From an uncultured Sphingopyxis sp. (lineage in GTDB: Bacteria > Pseudomonadota > Alphaproteobacteria > Sphingomonadales > Sphingomonadaceae), in contig NZ_LT598653.1 of assembly GCF_900078365.1 (NCBI RefSeq), positions 2,604,001 through 2,668,000 on the forward strand: a stretch of 64,000 nt of DNA, read 5' to 3'. Positions 1-7,665 of the stretch are shown here, piece by piece (position 1 is the stretch's first letter; the number at the start of each line of letters is the position of its first letter). A program made the position numbers and the translations under genes. Below the pieces are notes generated by a model. The model made no database searches, was not told where the DNA came from, and worked only from the letters and a program-made list of their open reading frames with translations.

Positions 1-2
1 GC

Positions 3-761
3 TACCGCACGCTCGTCACCACGCTCACCAAGCGCATGGCCGAGGATCTCACCGAGTTCCTCCACGAAGCGGGGCTCAAGGTCCGCTACATGCACTCGGA
101 TGTCGAGACATTGGAGCGCATCGAGATCATCCGCGACCTCAGGCTCGGGGTGTTCGACGTGCTCGTCGGGATCAACCTGCTGCGCGAAGGGCTCGACATT
201 CCCGAATGCGGGCTCGTCGCGATCCTCGATGCCGACAAGGAAGGCTTCCTGCGCAGCGAAACGAGCCTCGTCCAGACGATCGGCCGCGCCGCACGCAACG
301 TCGACGGCCGCGTCATCCTCTACGCCGACCGCATCACCGGCAGCATGGAACGTGCGATGCGCGAAACCGACCGCCGCCGCGCGAAGCAGCAGGCGTATAA
401 CGAAGAGCATGGCATCACCCCGACGACGATCAAGCGCAACATCGGCGACATCATCGCGCATGTCGCGTCGAAGGACGGGGTGACGATCGACATTGGCGAG
501 GACAAGCCCGCGCACATGGTCGGCCACAACCTGCGCGCCTATATCGCCGAGCTCGAAAAGAAGATGCGCGACGCCGCCGCCGACCTCGAGTTCGAGGAAG
601 CCGGCCGCCTGCGCGACGAAATCCGCAAGCTGGAGGCCGACGAGCTTGGCCTGCCCCCCGACGAACAGGTCGCGCCGCGGGTCGGGCGCTCGAACGAGGG
701 CAAGCCTGGGACACGCAAGGGGCGGTTCGGGAAGCAGAGCAAGACGAAGTGGGGACGCTAA
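3..761 (+). CDS. uvrB: UvrABC system protein B, C-terminal part
   Basis: DNA-damage recognition helicase subunit of nucleotide excision repair, which hands damaged DNA from UvrA to UvrC in the cytoplasm. Only the last 252 residues are present because the gene runs off the left edge; the frame is open from base 3. Visible are the end of the helicase region (LVTTLTKRMAEDL, then NLLREGLDIPE and QTIGRAARN, helicase motifs V and VI) and a C-terminal UVR motif (LEFEEAGRLRDEIRKLE) that contacts UvrC. A basic, Gly-rich tail follows. Downstream is AT-rich DNA, so it probably ends its transcription unit here. Identity is secure. Confidence 0.97.
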   Translation, partial: YRTLVTTLTKRMAEDLTEFLHEAGLKVRYMHSDVETLERIEIIRDLRLGVFDVLVGINLLREGLDIPECGLVAILDADKEGFLRSETSLVQTIGRAARNVDGRVILYADRITGSMERAMRETDRRRAKQQAYNEEHGITPTTIKRNIGDIIAHVASKDGVTIDIGEDKPAHMVGHNLRAYIAELEKKMRDAAADLEFEEAGRLRDEIRKLEADELGLPPDEQVAPRVGRSNEGKPGTRKGRFGKQSKTKWGR

Positions 762-861
762 TAATTAAGCATATGTAAAATATACAATAAATTTCAAAAA
801 CATGGAATTGCGCGCTGCTCGGCGAGTCAAGATTTTTATTTCATTATTTTTACATCCAATC

Positions 862-891
862 TTGTGACATGTCCCAAATATGACGTTATCT
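862..891 (+). promoter_or_regulatory. Putative hicAB promoter
   Basis: TTGTGA and TTATCT separated by 18 bases resemble a sigma-70 promoter 32 bases before hicA. The palindrome GACATGTC (866-873) lies in the spacer and could be an autoregulatory operator for the antitoxin. The whole 762-922 gap is conspicuously AT-rich compared with its surroundings, which fits an acquired addiction module. Inferred from sequence only. Confidence 0.4.
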
Positions 892-922
892 AGTTCGCCG
901 ATTTTCGTCCAAGGATCGGTAG

Positions 923-1177
923 ATGGTCAAACCCGCAAAACTATACGTTCTGCTTCTCCAGTCGTCGAACCGCACGGTGGCGTTCCGCGACTTCGAGCGC
1001 CTGCTGCGCGCCTTCGGATTTGAATGGGAGCGAACGACGGGTAGTCACCGGCAGTATGTCCACCCGAAAGTGCCGCGCTCCTTTCCTGTCCAGCCCGAAG
1101 CGAAAGACGCCAAGCGCTACCAGGTCCGCGAACTGCTTGAACTCATCGAGACCTATGGCCTATATATCGACGAGTGA
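923..1177 (+). CDS. hicA: HicA-type toxin (mRNA interferase)
   Basis: Small dsRBD-fold RNase family toxin, 84 residues, the usual size for HicA. The family signature is visible: G40-S41-H42 followed by RQYVHP, with H42 at the catalytic position, then a Pro-Val stretch and the C-terminal ELLELIETYGL helix. HicA toxins cleave mRNA until neutralised by HicB. The stop codon overlaps the GTG start of the next gene, so the two are translationally coupled in the usual toxin-first order. The N-terminus is slightly longer than in minimal HicA proteins. Family call is firm; toxicity is not shown. Confidence 0.85.
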   Translation: MVKPAKLYVLLLQSSNRTVAFRDFERLLRAFGFEWERTTGSHRQYVHPKVPRSFPVQPEAKDAKRYQVRELLELIETYGLYIDE

Positions 1178-1398
1178 ACGAGCCCCATTACCACATCAAC
1201 CTGTTCTGGTCCGGCGAGGACAAATGCTGGATCGCCGATGTCCCCGATCTGCGGCCTTGTTCGGCGCATGGCGATACGCGCGAGCAGGCTGTCTCCAATA
1301 TCCGCGACGCGATCGAGGGTTGGCTTGAGGTTGCGCGGGAGAAGGGTTTTCCGATCCCCGAGCCCCGCTATCGCCCGGCAATTTACGCGGCGCGATAA
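1174..1398 (+). CDS. hicB: HicB-family antitoxin
   Basis: 74-residue partner of the upstream HicA. It starts with GTG inside the hicA stop (GTGA overlap). The sequence shows the HicB partial RNase-H-like fold pattern: a first strand (YHINLFWSGEDKCWIADVPDL), then a helix (TREQAVSNIRDAIEGWLEVAREKG). It lacks an obvious C-terminal ribbon-helix-helix or HTH DNA-binding domain, so it may be a short HicB form that neutralises the toxin without a separate DNA-binding module. It is probably autoregulated through the AT-rich upstream region. Confidence 0.82.
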   Translation: MNEPHYHINLFWSGEDKCWIADVPDLRPCSAHGDTREQAVSNIRDAIEGWLEVAREKGFPIPEPRYRPAIYAAR

Positions 1399-1406
1399 GT
1401 GCCGCC

Positions 1407-1643
1407 ATGTCTCGCTCTCGCCGAAAAACGCCGATAACAGGCCATACCACAGCACAATCCGACGCTGAGTGGAAGGCAAAAGCCGCGCGTGTATTGCGGC
1501 ACAAAGCCAAGCAGGCGCTTGAAGCGAATCCCGACGAGGCGACTTTTTCCGGCAAGCGCTGGGAAGCCATCAATCCTTGGTCGGCGCCAAAGGACGGGAA
1601 ATACTGGTTCGGCAAAGCGAACCCGCGCCTGCTCCGGAAATAG
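1407..1643 (+). CDS. Small basic protein of unknown function
   Basis: 78-residue Arg/Lys-rich protein starting 8 bases after hicB, so probably in the same operon. It opens with MSRSRRKTPITG and ends with a Trp/Lys-rich segment (NPWSAPKDGKYWFGKANPRLL). I have a recollection of similar small proteins with an MSRSRRKTPI start in unrelated bacteria, but cannot assign a function. No catalytic motif, signal peptide or membrane segment is seen. The tight spacing behind hicAB suggests a cargo or accessory gene of the module. Confidence 0.65.
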   Translation: MSRSRRKTPITGHTTAQSDAEWKAKAARVLRHKAKQALEANPDEATFSGKRWEAINPWSAPKDGKYWFGKANPRLLRK

Positions 1644-1741
1644 GCGCGCGCTTCGACCGAAGCCCCTCTGTAACCGACGAGCAACCTTGCCGCCCTCGCG
1701 CGCGCTGCATAGGGTCGCCCCGCAATCGGGGAGATATATCT

Positions 1742-3247
1742 ATGAAATCGGGTCTTTCACTCATCGCCTTGGCGCTTGCCTTCGCCGCGCCCGCCGCGCT
1801 CCATGCCGAGGACAAGCCGGACGACAAGGCCAAGGCCGAAAAGCCTGCCGACTACGAACCGCAGGTCCGCACCACCAAGCTCAGCGGCACCTTCGGCGGC
1901 CAGCGCATCAACTATGCCGCAACGATCGGCGAGACGATCATCAAGAACAAGGATGGCGTGCCCGAGGTCGCGGTCGTCACCACCTCTTACATCAAGGAAC
2001 CGCGCGACCCGAACCGGCCGATCACCTTCCTGTTCAACGGCGGCCCCGGATCGGGCACCGTCTGGTTGATGATGGGCGCCTTCGGGCCGAAGCGCGTCGC
2101 GATCCCCGGCAACGGCACCGACGACGGCGCCCCGCCCTATCCGATCGTCGACAACCCCGACGCGCTGCTCGACGTGACCGACGTCGTCTTCATCGACCCG
2201 CCGGGCACGGGCTTTTCGCACCTGATCGGCAAGGCCGACCCCAAGGATTATTACGGCGTCACGCAGGACGCGAAGCTCGTCGCCGAGGTGATCCGCCGCT
2301 GGCTGAACGAAAACGGCCGCTGGAACAGCCCCAAATATCTCGGCGGCGAAAGCTATGGCACGACGCGCTCGGCCGCGGTCGCCAACCAGCTGATGAACGA
2401 GACGTACAACGACGTCGCCTTGAACGGCATCATCCTGATCTCGGCCGTGCTCGATTTCGCGGCGGGCGCCGACACGCCGGGCAACGAGCTGTCGCCGATC
2501 ACCAACCTGCCCTCGATGGCCGCGACCGCCCTCTATCACGGCAAGGCGACCGCGCCGTCGGTCGAGCAATTCGTCGAGGAGGCGCGGCAATGGGCCATCG
2601 GTCCCTATGCCACAGCGCTGCTCAAGGGCCAGAAACTGCAGGGCGAGGAACGCGCTCAAATCCGCCGCGAACTGTCGCGTTTCACCGGGCTTTCGGAAAC
2701 CTATCTCGAAAGCGCCGACCTGCGCGTCACGCCGAGCCGTTTCTACAAGGAACTGCTGCGCGACCGCGGCCTCACCGTCGGCCGCCTCGACAGCCGCTAT
2801 ACGGGCAAGGATTATGACAGCGCGGGCGAAAGCCCCGACAATGATCCGAGCTTCTATGGCATCGACGCGGGCTATACCGCCGCGATCAACAGCTGGAGCC
2901 GCGACACGCTGGGCTTTCAGACGACCCGTGAATATCAGTCTATCGGGCGGATCGGCGGCCAGTGGGACTGGCGGATCGGCGGACGCGACAGCAATGCCTA
3001 TATGAATGTCGCGCCCTATATCGGGCAAGCGCTCCGCGAGAATAGCGGACTCAAAGTCCTGGTCGCGCAGGGCTATTATGATTTCGCGACGCCCTTTTTC
3101 GCCGCCGAATATGCACTGTCGCGCACCGGCATCCCGCAGGACCGCATCCACTATACCTATTATGAAGCGGGCCACATGATGTATATCCGCGACGAGGACC
3201 GGCATAAATTGTCGGCCGATGTGCGGGCGTTCATCAGAGGCCGGTAG
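1742..3247 (+). CDS. Secreted S10 family serine carboxypeptidase
   Basis: Peptidase of the alpha/beta-hydrolase fold S10 family, 501 residues, exported by an N-terminal signal peptide (residues 1-22, MKSGLSLIALALAF then AHA-type cleavage). Family landmarks are FLFNGGPGSG (97-105, oxyanion region), the nucleophile elbow GGESYG with S204, Asp447 in QGYYDFATP, and His478 in EAGHMMY. The frame is open upstream, but the ATG at 1742 is chosen because it begins the signal peptide and follows GGGAGATATATCT, a good ribosome-binding site. Likely periplasmic or extracellular peptide degradation. It stands alone. Confidence 0.9.
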   Translation: MKSGLSLIALALAFAAPAALHAEDKPDDKAKAEKPADYEPQVRTTKLSGTFGGQRINYAATIGETIIKNKDGVPEVAVVTTSYIKEPRDPNRPITFLFNGGPGSGTVWLMMGAFGPKRVAIPGNGTDDGAPPYPIVDNPDALLDVTDVVFIDPPGTGFSHLIGKADPKDYYGVTQDAKLVAEVIRRWLNENGRWNSPKYLGGESYGTTRSAAVANQLMNETYNDVALNGIILISAVLDFAAGADTPGNELSPITNLPSMAATALYHGKATAPSVEQFVEEARQWAIGPYATALLKGQKLQGEERAQIRRELSRFTGLSETYLESADLRVTPSRFYKELLRDRGLTVGRLDSRYTGKDYDSAGESPDNDPSFYGIDAGYTAAINSWSRDTLGFQTTREYQSIGRIGGQWDWRIGGRDSNAYMNVAPYIGQALRENSGLKVLVAQGYYDFATPFFAAEYALSRTGIPQDRIHYTYYEAGHMMYIRDEDRHKLSADVRAFIRGR

Positions 3248-3285
3248 GAAAGGTCGCTAGCGACCGATTGCGGACCTCTCCTAGT

Positions 3286-3421
3286 CAAGCCCCTCCCCTT
3301 CAGGGGAGGGGCAACGAAGACTTGGCAGCTTGCTGCCTAGTCGCAGTGGGGTGGGGGCTATCGGCCTAGCGCAAGGCCGATGGCCCCCACCCCAACCCCT
3401 CCCCTGAAGGGGAGGGGCTTG
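3286..3421. repeat. Family A long palindromic repeat (copy 1)
   Basis: Outer arms CAAGCCCCTCCCCTTCAGGG and its inverse close a 136-bp element with inner GC-rich hairpins (GGGGTGGGGGC against GCCCCCACCCC). Related copies lie at 8028-8169, 30284-30401 and 59507-59624. It sits between the convergent ends of the S10 peptidase and a membrane protein. No target duplication or coding content seen. Confidence 0.85.
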
Positions 3422-3462
3422 ATGGATCGCAATGGCAGCTCCCTATCCCAAAGCCGACATAT

Positions 3463-3906
3463 CTACCGCAGCACGCCCTTTGCCGCCATCGTCCGCGCGT
3501 AAAGAAACAGCGCGATCGCGATGATCCAGATCAGGCCCAGGAACATCAGCACGCCCTCGCCGAAGAGCGCCTGATATTCGCTCGCCTGCATCCCGACCTG
3601 ATAGATGCTCATGATCGCCAGGCCGATCAGCGACACGAGGAACGCGGTCACCGCATGGCGGCTGCGCAGCAGCAACAGCAGCGATCCTGCCATCGCGCCC
3701 CATACGCCGAGCGCCCAGCCCAGATCGGCCCAGACCGGATAGGCCTCGACCCACGCGATCTGCTCGGGCTTCAGCCCCGCGCCTTCGATATACCAGGCCG
3801 CCTTGGTCTTGAAACCGATATAGTCGGAGACCGGTATGCAGTGCCACAGGAACGACAGGATGCCGACGGCCCACAGGTGCCACGGCGTTTTCACAGCTTC
3901 GTTCAT
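3463..3906 (-). CDS. Small multi-pass membrane protein, unknown function
   Basis: 147-residue integral membrane protein with about four hydrophobic segments: near residues 12-30 (LWAVGILSFLWHCIPV), 58-78 (WALGVWGAMAGSLLLLL), 86-105 (AVTAFLVSLIGLAIMSIYQVG) and 118-138 (VLMFLGLIWIIAIALFLYA). I do not recognise a named family. A clear ribosome-binding site (GGGGGAGATGATATG region) precedes the ATG at 3906. It is a single gene, divergent from the NRDE protein gene and convergent with the S10 peptidase gene. Confidence 0.7.
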   Translation of the reverse strand: MNEAVKTPWHLWAVGILSFLWHCIPVSDYIGFKTKAAWYIEGAGLKPEQIAWVEAYPVWADLGWALGVWGAMAGSLLLLLRSRHAVTAFLVSLIGLAIMSIYQVGMQASEYQALFGEGVLMFLGLIWIIAIALFLYARTMAAKGVLR

Positions 3907-4046
3907 ATCATCTCCCCCTTCAGAAGATCATGGAAAGCTATCATTCTTTGCCCGCTCCGGCAATGAGGTGATTTATCCATACAATACAGTGGAAAACCGC
4001 CGCAACAGGCTTGGCAAGGCGGCAGGCAACCCCGATATGCGGCGGC

Positions 4047-4748
4047 ATGTGTGTCGTTGCCCTTGCCCATCGCGTCCATGCCGACTGGCCGCTCATCCTC
4101 ATCGGCAACCGCGACGAGTTTCACGCACGCGCCGCCGCGCCGCTCCACGCGTGGGAGGACGGCAGCGGCATCGTCGCGGGGCGCGACCTGCAGGCCGGCG
4201 GAACGTGGCTCGGCGTCCATGGCCCGAGCGGCCGCACCGTCGTCGTCACCAACGTCCGCGGCGCGATGCCCGACCCCGCGAAAGACTCGCGCGGCGCGCT
4301 CGTCTCCGACCTTTTGCGCGGCGAAGGGCGCTTCGCCGACCCGTCGGCCGAGGACCTGCCGCGCTTCAACGCCTTCAACCTGTTCGCGGTCGACGGCGGC
4401 GCGGCGCGGCTGCTGACCAACCGGCCGGTGCCGCTGATCGTGCCGCTGGAGCCCGGCGTCCACGCGCTCGCCAACGAGCCCGTCGACGCCCCCTGCCCGC
4501 GCGCCGAGCGGCTGCGCGCCGCGCTCGAAACCGTCGTTGCGGCGGGCGCCGATCCCGCCAGCCTGCTTGACATGCTGATGGCCGAGGACGACCCCGCGCT
4601 GTTCCTGCGCGGCGATATCTATGGCACGCGCGCCTCGACACTCGCCCTGATCTCAGCGGACGGCCGGGCCCGAATGACCGAGCACCGATACGAAGCGGGC
4701 GGCCGTCCCGCTGGAACGACCGCCCTCGAATTTCATATCGGTTCCTAA
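4047..4748 (+). CDS. NRDE (TANGO2-like) family protein
   Basis: 233-residue member of the NRDE/TANGO2 family, an Ntn-hydrolase-like fold named for the Asn-Arg-Asp-Glu motif, seen here in ILIGNRDEFHARA. Cys2 becomes N-terminal after Met removal, matching the expected nucleophile position; this is why the ATG at 4047 (MCVVALAHR) is chosen over one 36 bases upstream. GGTWLGV and TNVRG are further family landmarks. The eukaryotic TANGO2 is linked to heme or acyl-CoA handling; the bacterial role is unsettled. Confidence 0.88.
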   Translation: MCVVALAHRVHADWPLILIGNRDEFHARAAAPLHAWEDGSGIVAGRDLQAGGTWLGVHGPSGRTVVVTNVRGAMPDPAKDSRGALVSDLLRGEGRFADPSAEDLPRFNAFNLFAVDGGAARLLTNRPVPLIVPLEPGVHALANEPVDAPCPRAERLRAALETVVAAGADPASLLDMLMAEDDPALFLRGDIYGTRASTLALISADGRARMTEHRYEAGGRPAGTTALEFHIGS

Positions 4749-4876
4749 ATCCTCCCTGTCGCGAAGCGATGGGAAGGTGGCAGCGCGAAGCGCTGACGGA
4801 GGGGCTGTAACGCAGTCCCTCCACCACCCGCTACGCGGGCGGTCCCCCTCCCCACGGCTACGCCGCAGGGAGGATC
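4749..4876. repeat. Family I multi-stem repeat between convergent genes
   Basis: The gap between the NRDE gene and infC is filled by a palindromic element: ATCCTCCCTG at the left returns as CAGGGAGGAT at the right, with internal stems such as CGCGAAGCG and CCGCTACGCGGG. Its inner palindromes differ from the other families. It may act as a bidirectional transcription end. Confidence 0.65.
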
Positions 4877-4883
4877 GAATGGC

Positions 4884-5432
4884 TTACTTCGGCGCGAGCA
4901 CCATCAGCATCTGGCGGCCCTCGGTGCGCGGATGCGCCTCGACCTTCGCGACCTCGGCGGTCATCTCGGCGACGCGCTGGAGCACGTTGAGGCCGAGCTG
5001 GGTGTGGCTCATCTCGCGGCCGCGGAAGCGCATGGTCATCTTGACCTTGTCGCCTTCCTCGAGGAAGTCGAAGACCTTCTTCATCTTCACGTCGAAATCA
5101 TGATCGTCGATGTTCGGACGCATCTTGATCTCTTTGATTTCCTGCGTCTTCTGGCTCTTGCGCGCGAGGTTCGCCTTTTTCTGCGCCTCATATTTGAACT
5201 TGCCGACGTCGAGGAACTTGCACACCGGCGGATCGGCGTTGGGAGATACTTCGACCAGGTCGAGCCCGACCTCGGCCGCCTGCTCGATCGCCTCGGCCGT
5301 TAGCATGACGCCCAGATTTTCGCCTTCCTCGTCGATCACGCGGACTTTGGGAGAGGCGATGAATTCATTGTAACGCGGGCCGTTCTTGGGCGGCAGCGGT
5401 GCCATCGGGCGACGGGTCATGGGCGGTGGTAT
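4884..5432 (-). CDS. infC: Translation initiation factor IF-3, apparent ATA start
   Basis: 182-residue IF-3, which binds the 30S subunit, blocks premature 50S joining and proofreads the start codon. The N-terminal domain begins PRYNEFIASPKVRVIDEEGENLGV; the C-terminal domain contains KMRPNIDDHDFDVKMKK and ends RQMLMVLAPK. No ATG sits at a good distance from a ribosome-binding site. AGGAG (5441-5445) lies 8 bases before an in-frame ATA (5430-5432), whereas the first ATG (5418-5420) is 20 bases from it. IF-3 genes commonly start with a rare AUU-type codon that IF-3 itself discriminates against, giving autoregulation; ATA here would fit. Protein identity certain, start inferred. Confidence 0.93.
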   Translation of the reverse strand: MPPPMTRRPMAPLPPKNGPRYNEFIASPKVRVIDEEGENLGVMLTAEAIEQAAEVGLDLVEVSPNADPPVCKFLDVGKFKYEAQKKANLARKSQKTQEIKEIKMRPNIDDHDFDVKMKKVFDFLEEGDKVKMTMRFRGREMSHTQLGLNVLQRVAEMTAEVAKVEAHPRTEGRQMLMVLAPK

Positions 5433-5454
5433 AGCTGTATCTCCTGAAACGTCT

Positions 5455-5488
5455 AAAAAAGGCGTGCGGCATCGACGCCGGAACACGC
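5455..5488 (-). terminator. Terminator-like hairpin in the infC leader
   Basis: On the minus strand GCGTG...CACGC encloses CGGC...GCCG and is followed by six T, an intrinsic terminator shape. It ends about ten bases before the infC ribosome-binding site and just after the predicted start of transcription. It may terminate the upstream lpoA-like gene, or act as an attenuator for infC. Confidence 0.6.
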
Positions 5489-5496
5489 GCGATTGT

Positions 5497-5524
5497 CATA
5501 TAGTGATCGCGCGGCGGGCGTAAA
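5497..5524 (-). promoter_or_regulatory. Putative infC promoter
   Basis: On the minus strand TTTACG and TATATG are separated by 16 bases, giving a predicted transcript start near 5490, immediately before the terminator-like hairpin. Moderate match to a sigma-70 promoter; no experimental support. Confidence 0.4.
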
Positions 5525-5539
5525 GACCGCCGCGTTTTT
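5510..5539 (+). terminator. Plus-oriented intrinsic terminator overlapping the infC promoter
   Basis: A perfect 8-bp stem CGCGGCGG / CCGCCGCG with a 9-base loop is followed by TTTTT on the plus strand. No plus-strand gene ends nearby; the closest stops at 4748. It would stop plus-strand (antisense to infC) transcription, or simply be a hairpin at the end of the lpoA-like gene. Confidence 0.5.
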
Positions 5540-5591
5540 CCGATACCGCTTTTCGGCCAACTGTGGCCGGTCTGCCACTGTCAACCGCGAC

Positions 5592-6794
5592 TCACCATTT
5601 GGTGGGCGCGGGGTCGATCACGCGAAAGCCGCCGGCGCCGATTTCGCTGACCTCGAGCGCGCGCTCGGCGATGCCGCGGTTGCTGAAGCGGAAGATGCCG
5701 TCGATCCCGCCGAAACCGTCGGCGGCGAGCAGGCGGCTCGTCGGGAAATTGCTCCCCGGCTTCCAGTCGCGCGCGATGCGCACCGTCAGCAGCACCGAAT
5801 CATAGCCAAGGCTGGCGAGCCGGTACGGCGGCCGGCCGAAACGGGTGCGATATTTGGTCGCGAGCTGGCTATAAAGCCCGTCGGAGACGCTGGCGAACCA
5901 GGCGCCGCGCATCGCGGCGTTGCTGCCCAGCGCCGCGTCGGTGTTCCACAGCTCGGTGCCGAGAATCTGCTTGCCCCCCGCTTCCTTGATCACCGGGACG
6001 GCGCGGATCGCATTGCCGCCGCTGTCGGCGATCAGCACCGCGTCGATCGCGCCCGCATTGGCGAGCCGCCGCGCCGCGCCCGACAGCGCGGTCGCGCTGC
6101 GGTCATAGCTTTCGACGGCGACGAGCGTGCCGCCCGCTTCGGCGACCGCGGCGCGGAAGGCCGCGGCCGATCGATCGCCATAGACATTCTTGGGCACGAG
6201 CGCGCCGAAGCGCTGATGCCCCTTCGCGCGCGCAAAGGCGACGATGCGCTCGACCGACTGGCCGGGGACGAAGCCCATGATGAAGACGCCGTTGCCCGCG
6301 ACGCTGCTGTCGTTCGAGAAGCTCAGCACCGGCACCTTCGCGGCGCGCGCGATCGGCGCGACCGCCGAGACGTCCTCGCTGAGCAGCGGCCCGAGGATCA
6401 GCTTGTTGCCGTCGGCGACCGCCTGCCGCGCCGCCGCGGCGGCGCCGAGCGCGGTGTCGTAAGTCGTGATGCGCACGCGCTCGGTGCGCGTATCGAGCAG
6501 CGCGAGCGTCGTCGCATTGGCGATCGCGGTGCCGACATCGGCGTTGGCGCCCGTCTTCGGCACGAGCAGCGCGACGCGGTGGCGGTCGGTGTCGGTCGGC
6601 AGGCCGGGGCCGACATTGTCATCGGGGTTCGCCGGCGGCGGCGGGGTCGCCGGGCCGCCGGACTTCGGCACGACCTGGCACGCCGCGAGGAAGCCCGCCA
6701 TCGCCATGACGCCGAGCCCGCGCAGCATCTGGCGGCGCGGCGGCGCATTATTTTGGCGCGCGCCATCATGGCAGTCTGGGGCAGTTTCTGCCAT
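5592..6794 (-). CDS. LpoA-like penicillin-binding protein activator lipoprotein
   Basis: Outer-membrane-type lipoprotein with a type I periplasmic binding fold (RHRVALLVPKTGANADVG, LGYDSVLL), 400 residues from the chosen start. A twin-arginine stretch (PRRQMLRGL) precedes the hydrophobic core, and the lipobox LAAC puts the lipidated Cys at 39. In E. coli, LpoA activates the peptidoglycan synthase PBP1A and its gene is divergent from rsmI; the same arrangement with rsmI and yraN is kept here, which supports the call. Several ATGs are possible (6821, 6806, 6794, 6728); 6794 is chosen because the longer ones overlap the rsmI start. Confidence 0.82.
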   Translation of the reverse strand: MAETAPDCHDGARQNNAPPRRQMLRGLGVMAMAGFLAACQVVPKSGGPATPPPPANPDDNVGPGLPTDTDRHRVALLVPKTGANADVGTAIANATTLALLDTRTERVRITTYDTALGAAAAARQAVADGNKLILGPLLSEDVSAVAPIARAAKVPVLSFSNDSSVAGNGVFIMGFVPGQSVERIVAFARAKGHQRFGALVPKNVYGDRSAAAFRAAVAEAGGTLVAVESYDRSATALSGAARRLANAGAIDAVLIADSGGNAIRAVPVIKEAGGKQILGTELWNTDAALGSNAAMRGAWFASVSDGLYSQLATKYRTRFGRPPYRLASLGYDSVLLTVRIARDWKPGSNFPTSRLLAADGFGGIDGIFRFSNRGIAERALEVSEIGAGGFRVIDPAPTKW

Positions 6795-6804
6795 TTTCGG
6801 CGTC

Positions 6805-7665
6805 ATGCCAGATTCGAACATCTCAAATTCTCCCTTGCCCGGTCTCTATATCGTCGCGACGCCCATCGGCAACCTCGGCGACATCGGCGCGCGCGCGGCC
6901 AGGACCCTGGCCCGCGCCGACGTGATCGCCGCCGAGGATACGCGCGTGACCGCGAAGCTGCTGTCGCATCTGGGTTTGCGTGTGCCGATGACCCCCTATC
7001 ATGATCACAGCGACGAACGCATACGCGCCGCGCTGGTTGCGCGCATGGAACAGGAAGTTGTCGTTTTGGTGTCGGACGCCGGCACCCCGCTGATTTCGGA
7101 CCCGGGATACAAGCTGGTACGCGCCGCGCGCGCCGCCGGGCGCCATGTCACCACCCTGCCCGGCCCCTGCGCCGCGATCGCCGGCATCACTCTGTCGGGC
7201 CTGCCGAGCGACCGCTTCCTCTTCGCGGGCTTCCTGCCGAACAAGGCGAAGGCGCGCGCCGACACGATCGCCGAATTTGCGGGCCTGCGCGCAACTCTGG
7301 TCTTCTACGAAAGCGGCCCGCGCCTCGCCGCGACGCTCGCCGCGCTCGCCGAGGGGCTCGGCGACCGCGAGGCGGCGGTCGCACGCGAGATCAGCAAGAT
7401 GTTCGAGGAATGCGTCACCGGCACGCTGAGCGCCCTCGCCGCGCGCTACGAGGACGCGCCGCCCAAGGGCGAAATCGTCGTCATCGTCGGCCCGCCGGGC
7501 GAAGCAGTCGCCGAGGAGGCCGATGACGCCACGCTCGACGCCGCGATCCGCGACGCGATGAGGGACAAACCCGTCGCGCAGGCGGCGAAGGCGGTCGCCA
7601 AACGCTTCGGCCTCGACCGGCACGACATCTACGCCCGCGCGCTCGTGCTGAAAGAGCAGGCTTGA
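6805..7665 (+). CDS. rsmI: 16S rRNA 2'-O-ribose C1402 methyltransferase
   Basis: 286 residues, the same length as E. coli RsmI. It methylates the ribose of C1402 in the decoding centre of 16S rRNA using SAM. The tetrapyrrole-methylase fold landmarks are visible: LYIVATPIGNLGDI near the N-terminus, AEDTR, VSDAGTPLISDPG and LPGPCAAI. The open frame extends far upstream, but only the ATG at 6805 gives a family-like N-terminus. It overlaps yraN by 4 bases, indicating a coupled pair, and is divergent from the lpoA-like gene. Confidence 0.96.
   Translation: MPDSNISNSPLPGLYIVATPIGNLGDIGARAARTLARADVIAAEDTRVTAKLLSHLGLRVPMTPYHDHSDERIRAALVARMEQEVVVLVSDAGTPLISDPGYKLVRAARAAGRHVTTLPGPCAAIAGITLSGLPSDRFLFAGFLPNKAKARADTIAEFAGLRATLVFYESGPRLAATLAALAEGLGDREAAVAREISKMFEECVTGTLSALAARYEDAPPKGEIVVIVGPPGEAVAEEADDATLDAAIRDAMRDKPVAQAAKAVAKRFGLDRHDIYARALVLKEQA

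Noticed and set aside
1757..3205. 482-codon antisense frame over the S10 peptidase gene
   Set aside because: Shadow of a well-supported gene with no family features; same reasoning for long frames at 5493-7004, 16286-17230, 24250-25515 and 34248-36227.
3286..3421. CRISPR or MITE interpretation of the palindromic repeats
   Set aside because: Copies are dispersed singly, not in regularly spaced arrays, and no target-site duplication or terminal motif shared by all families is visible.
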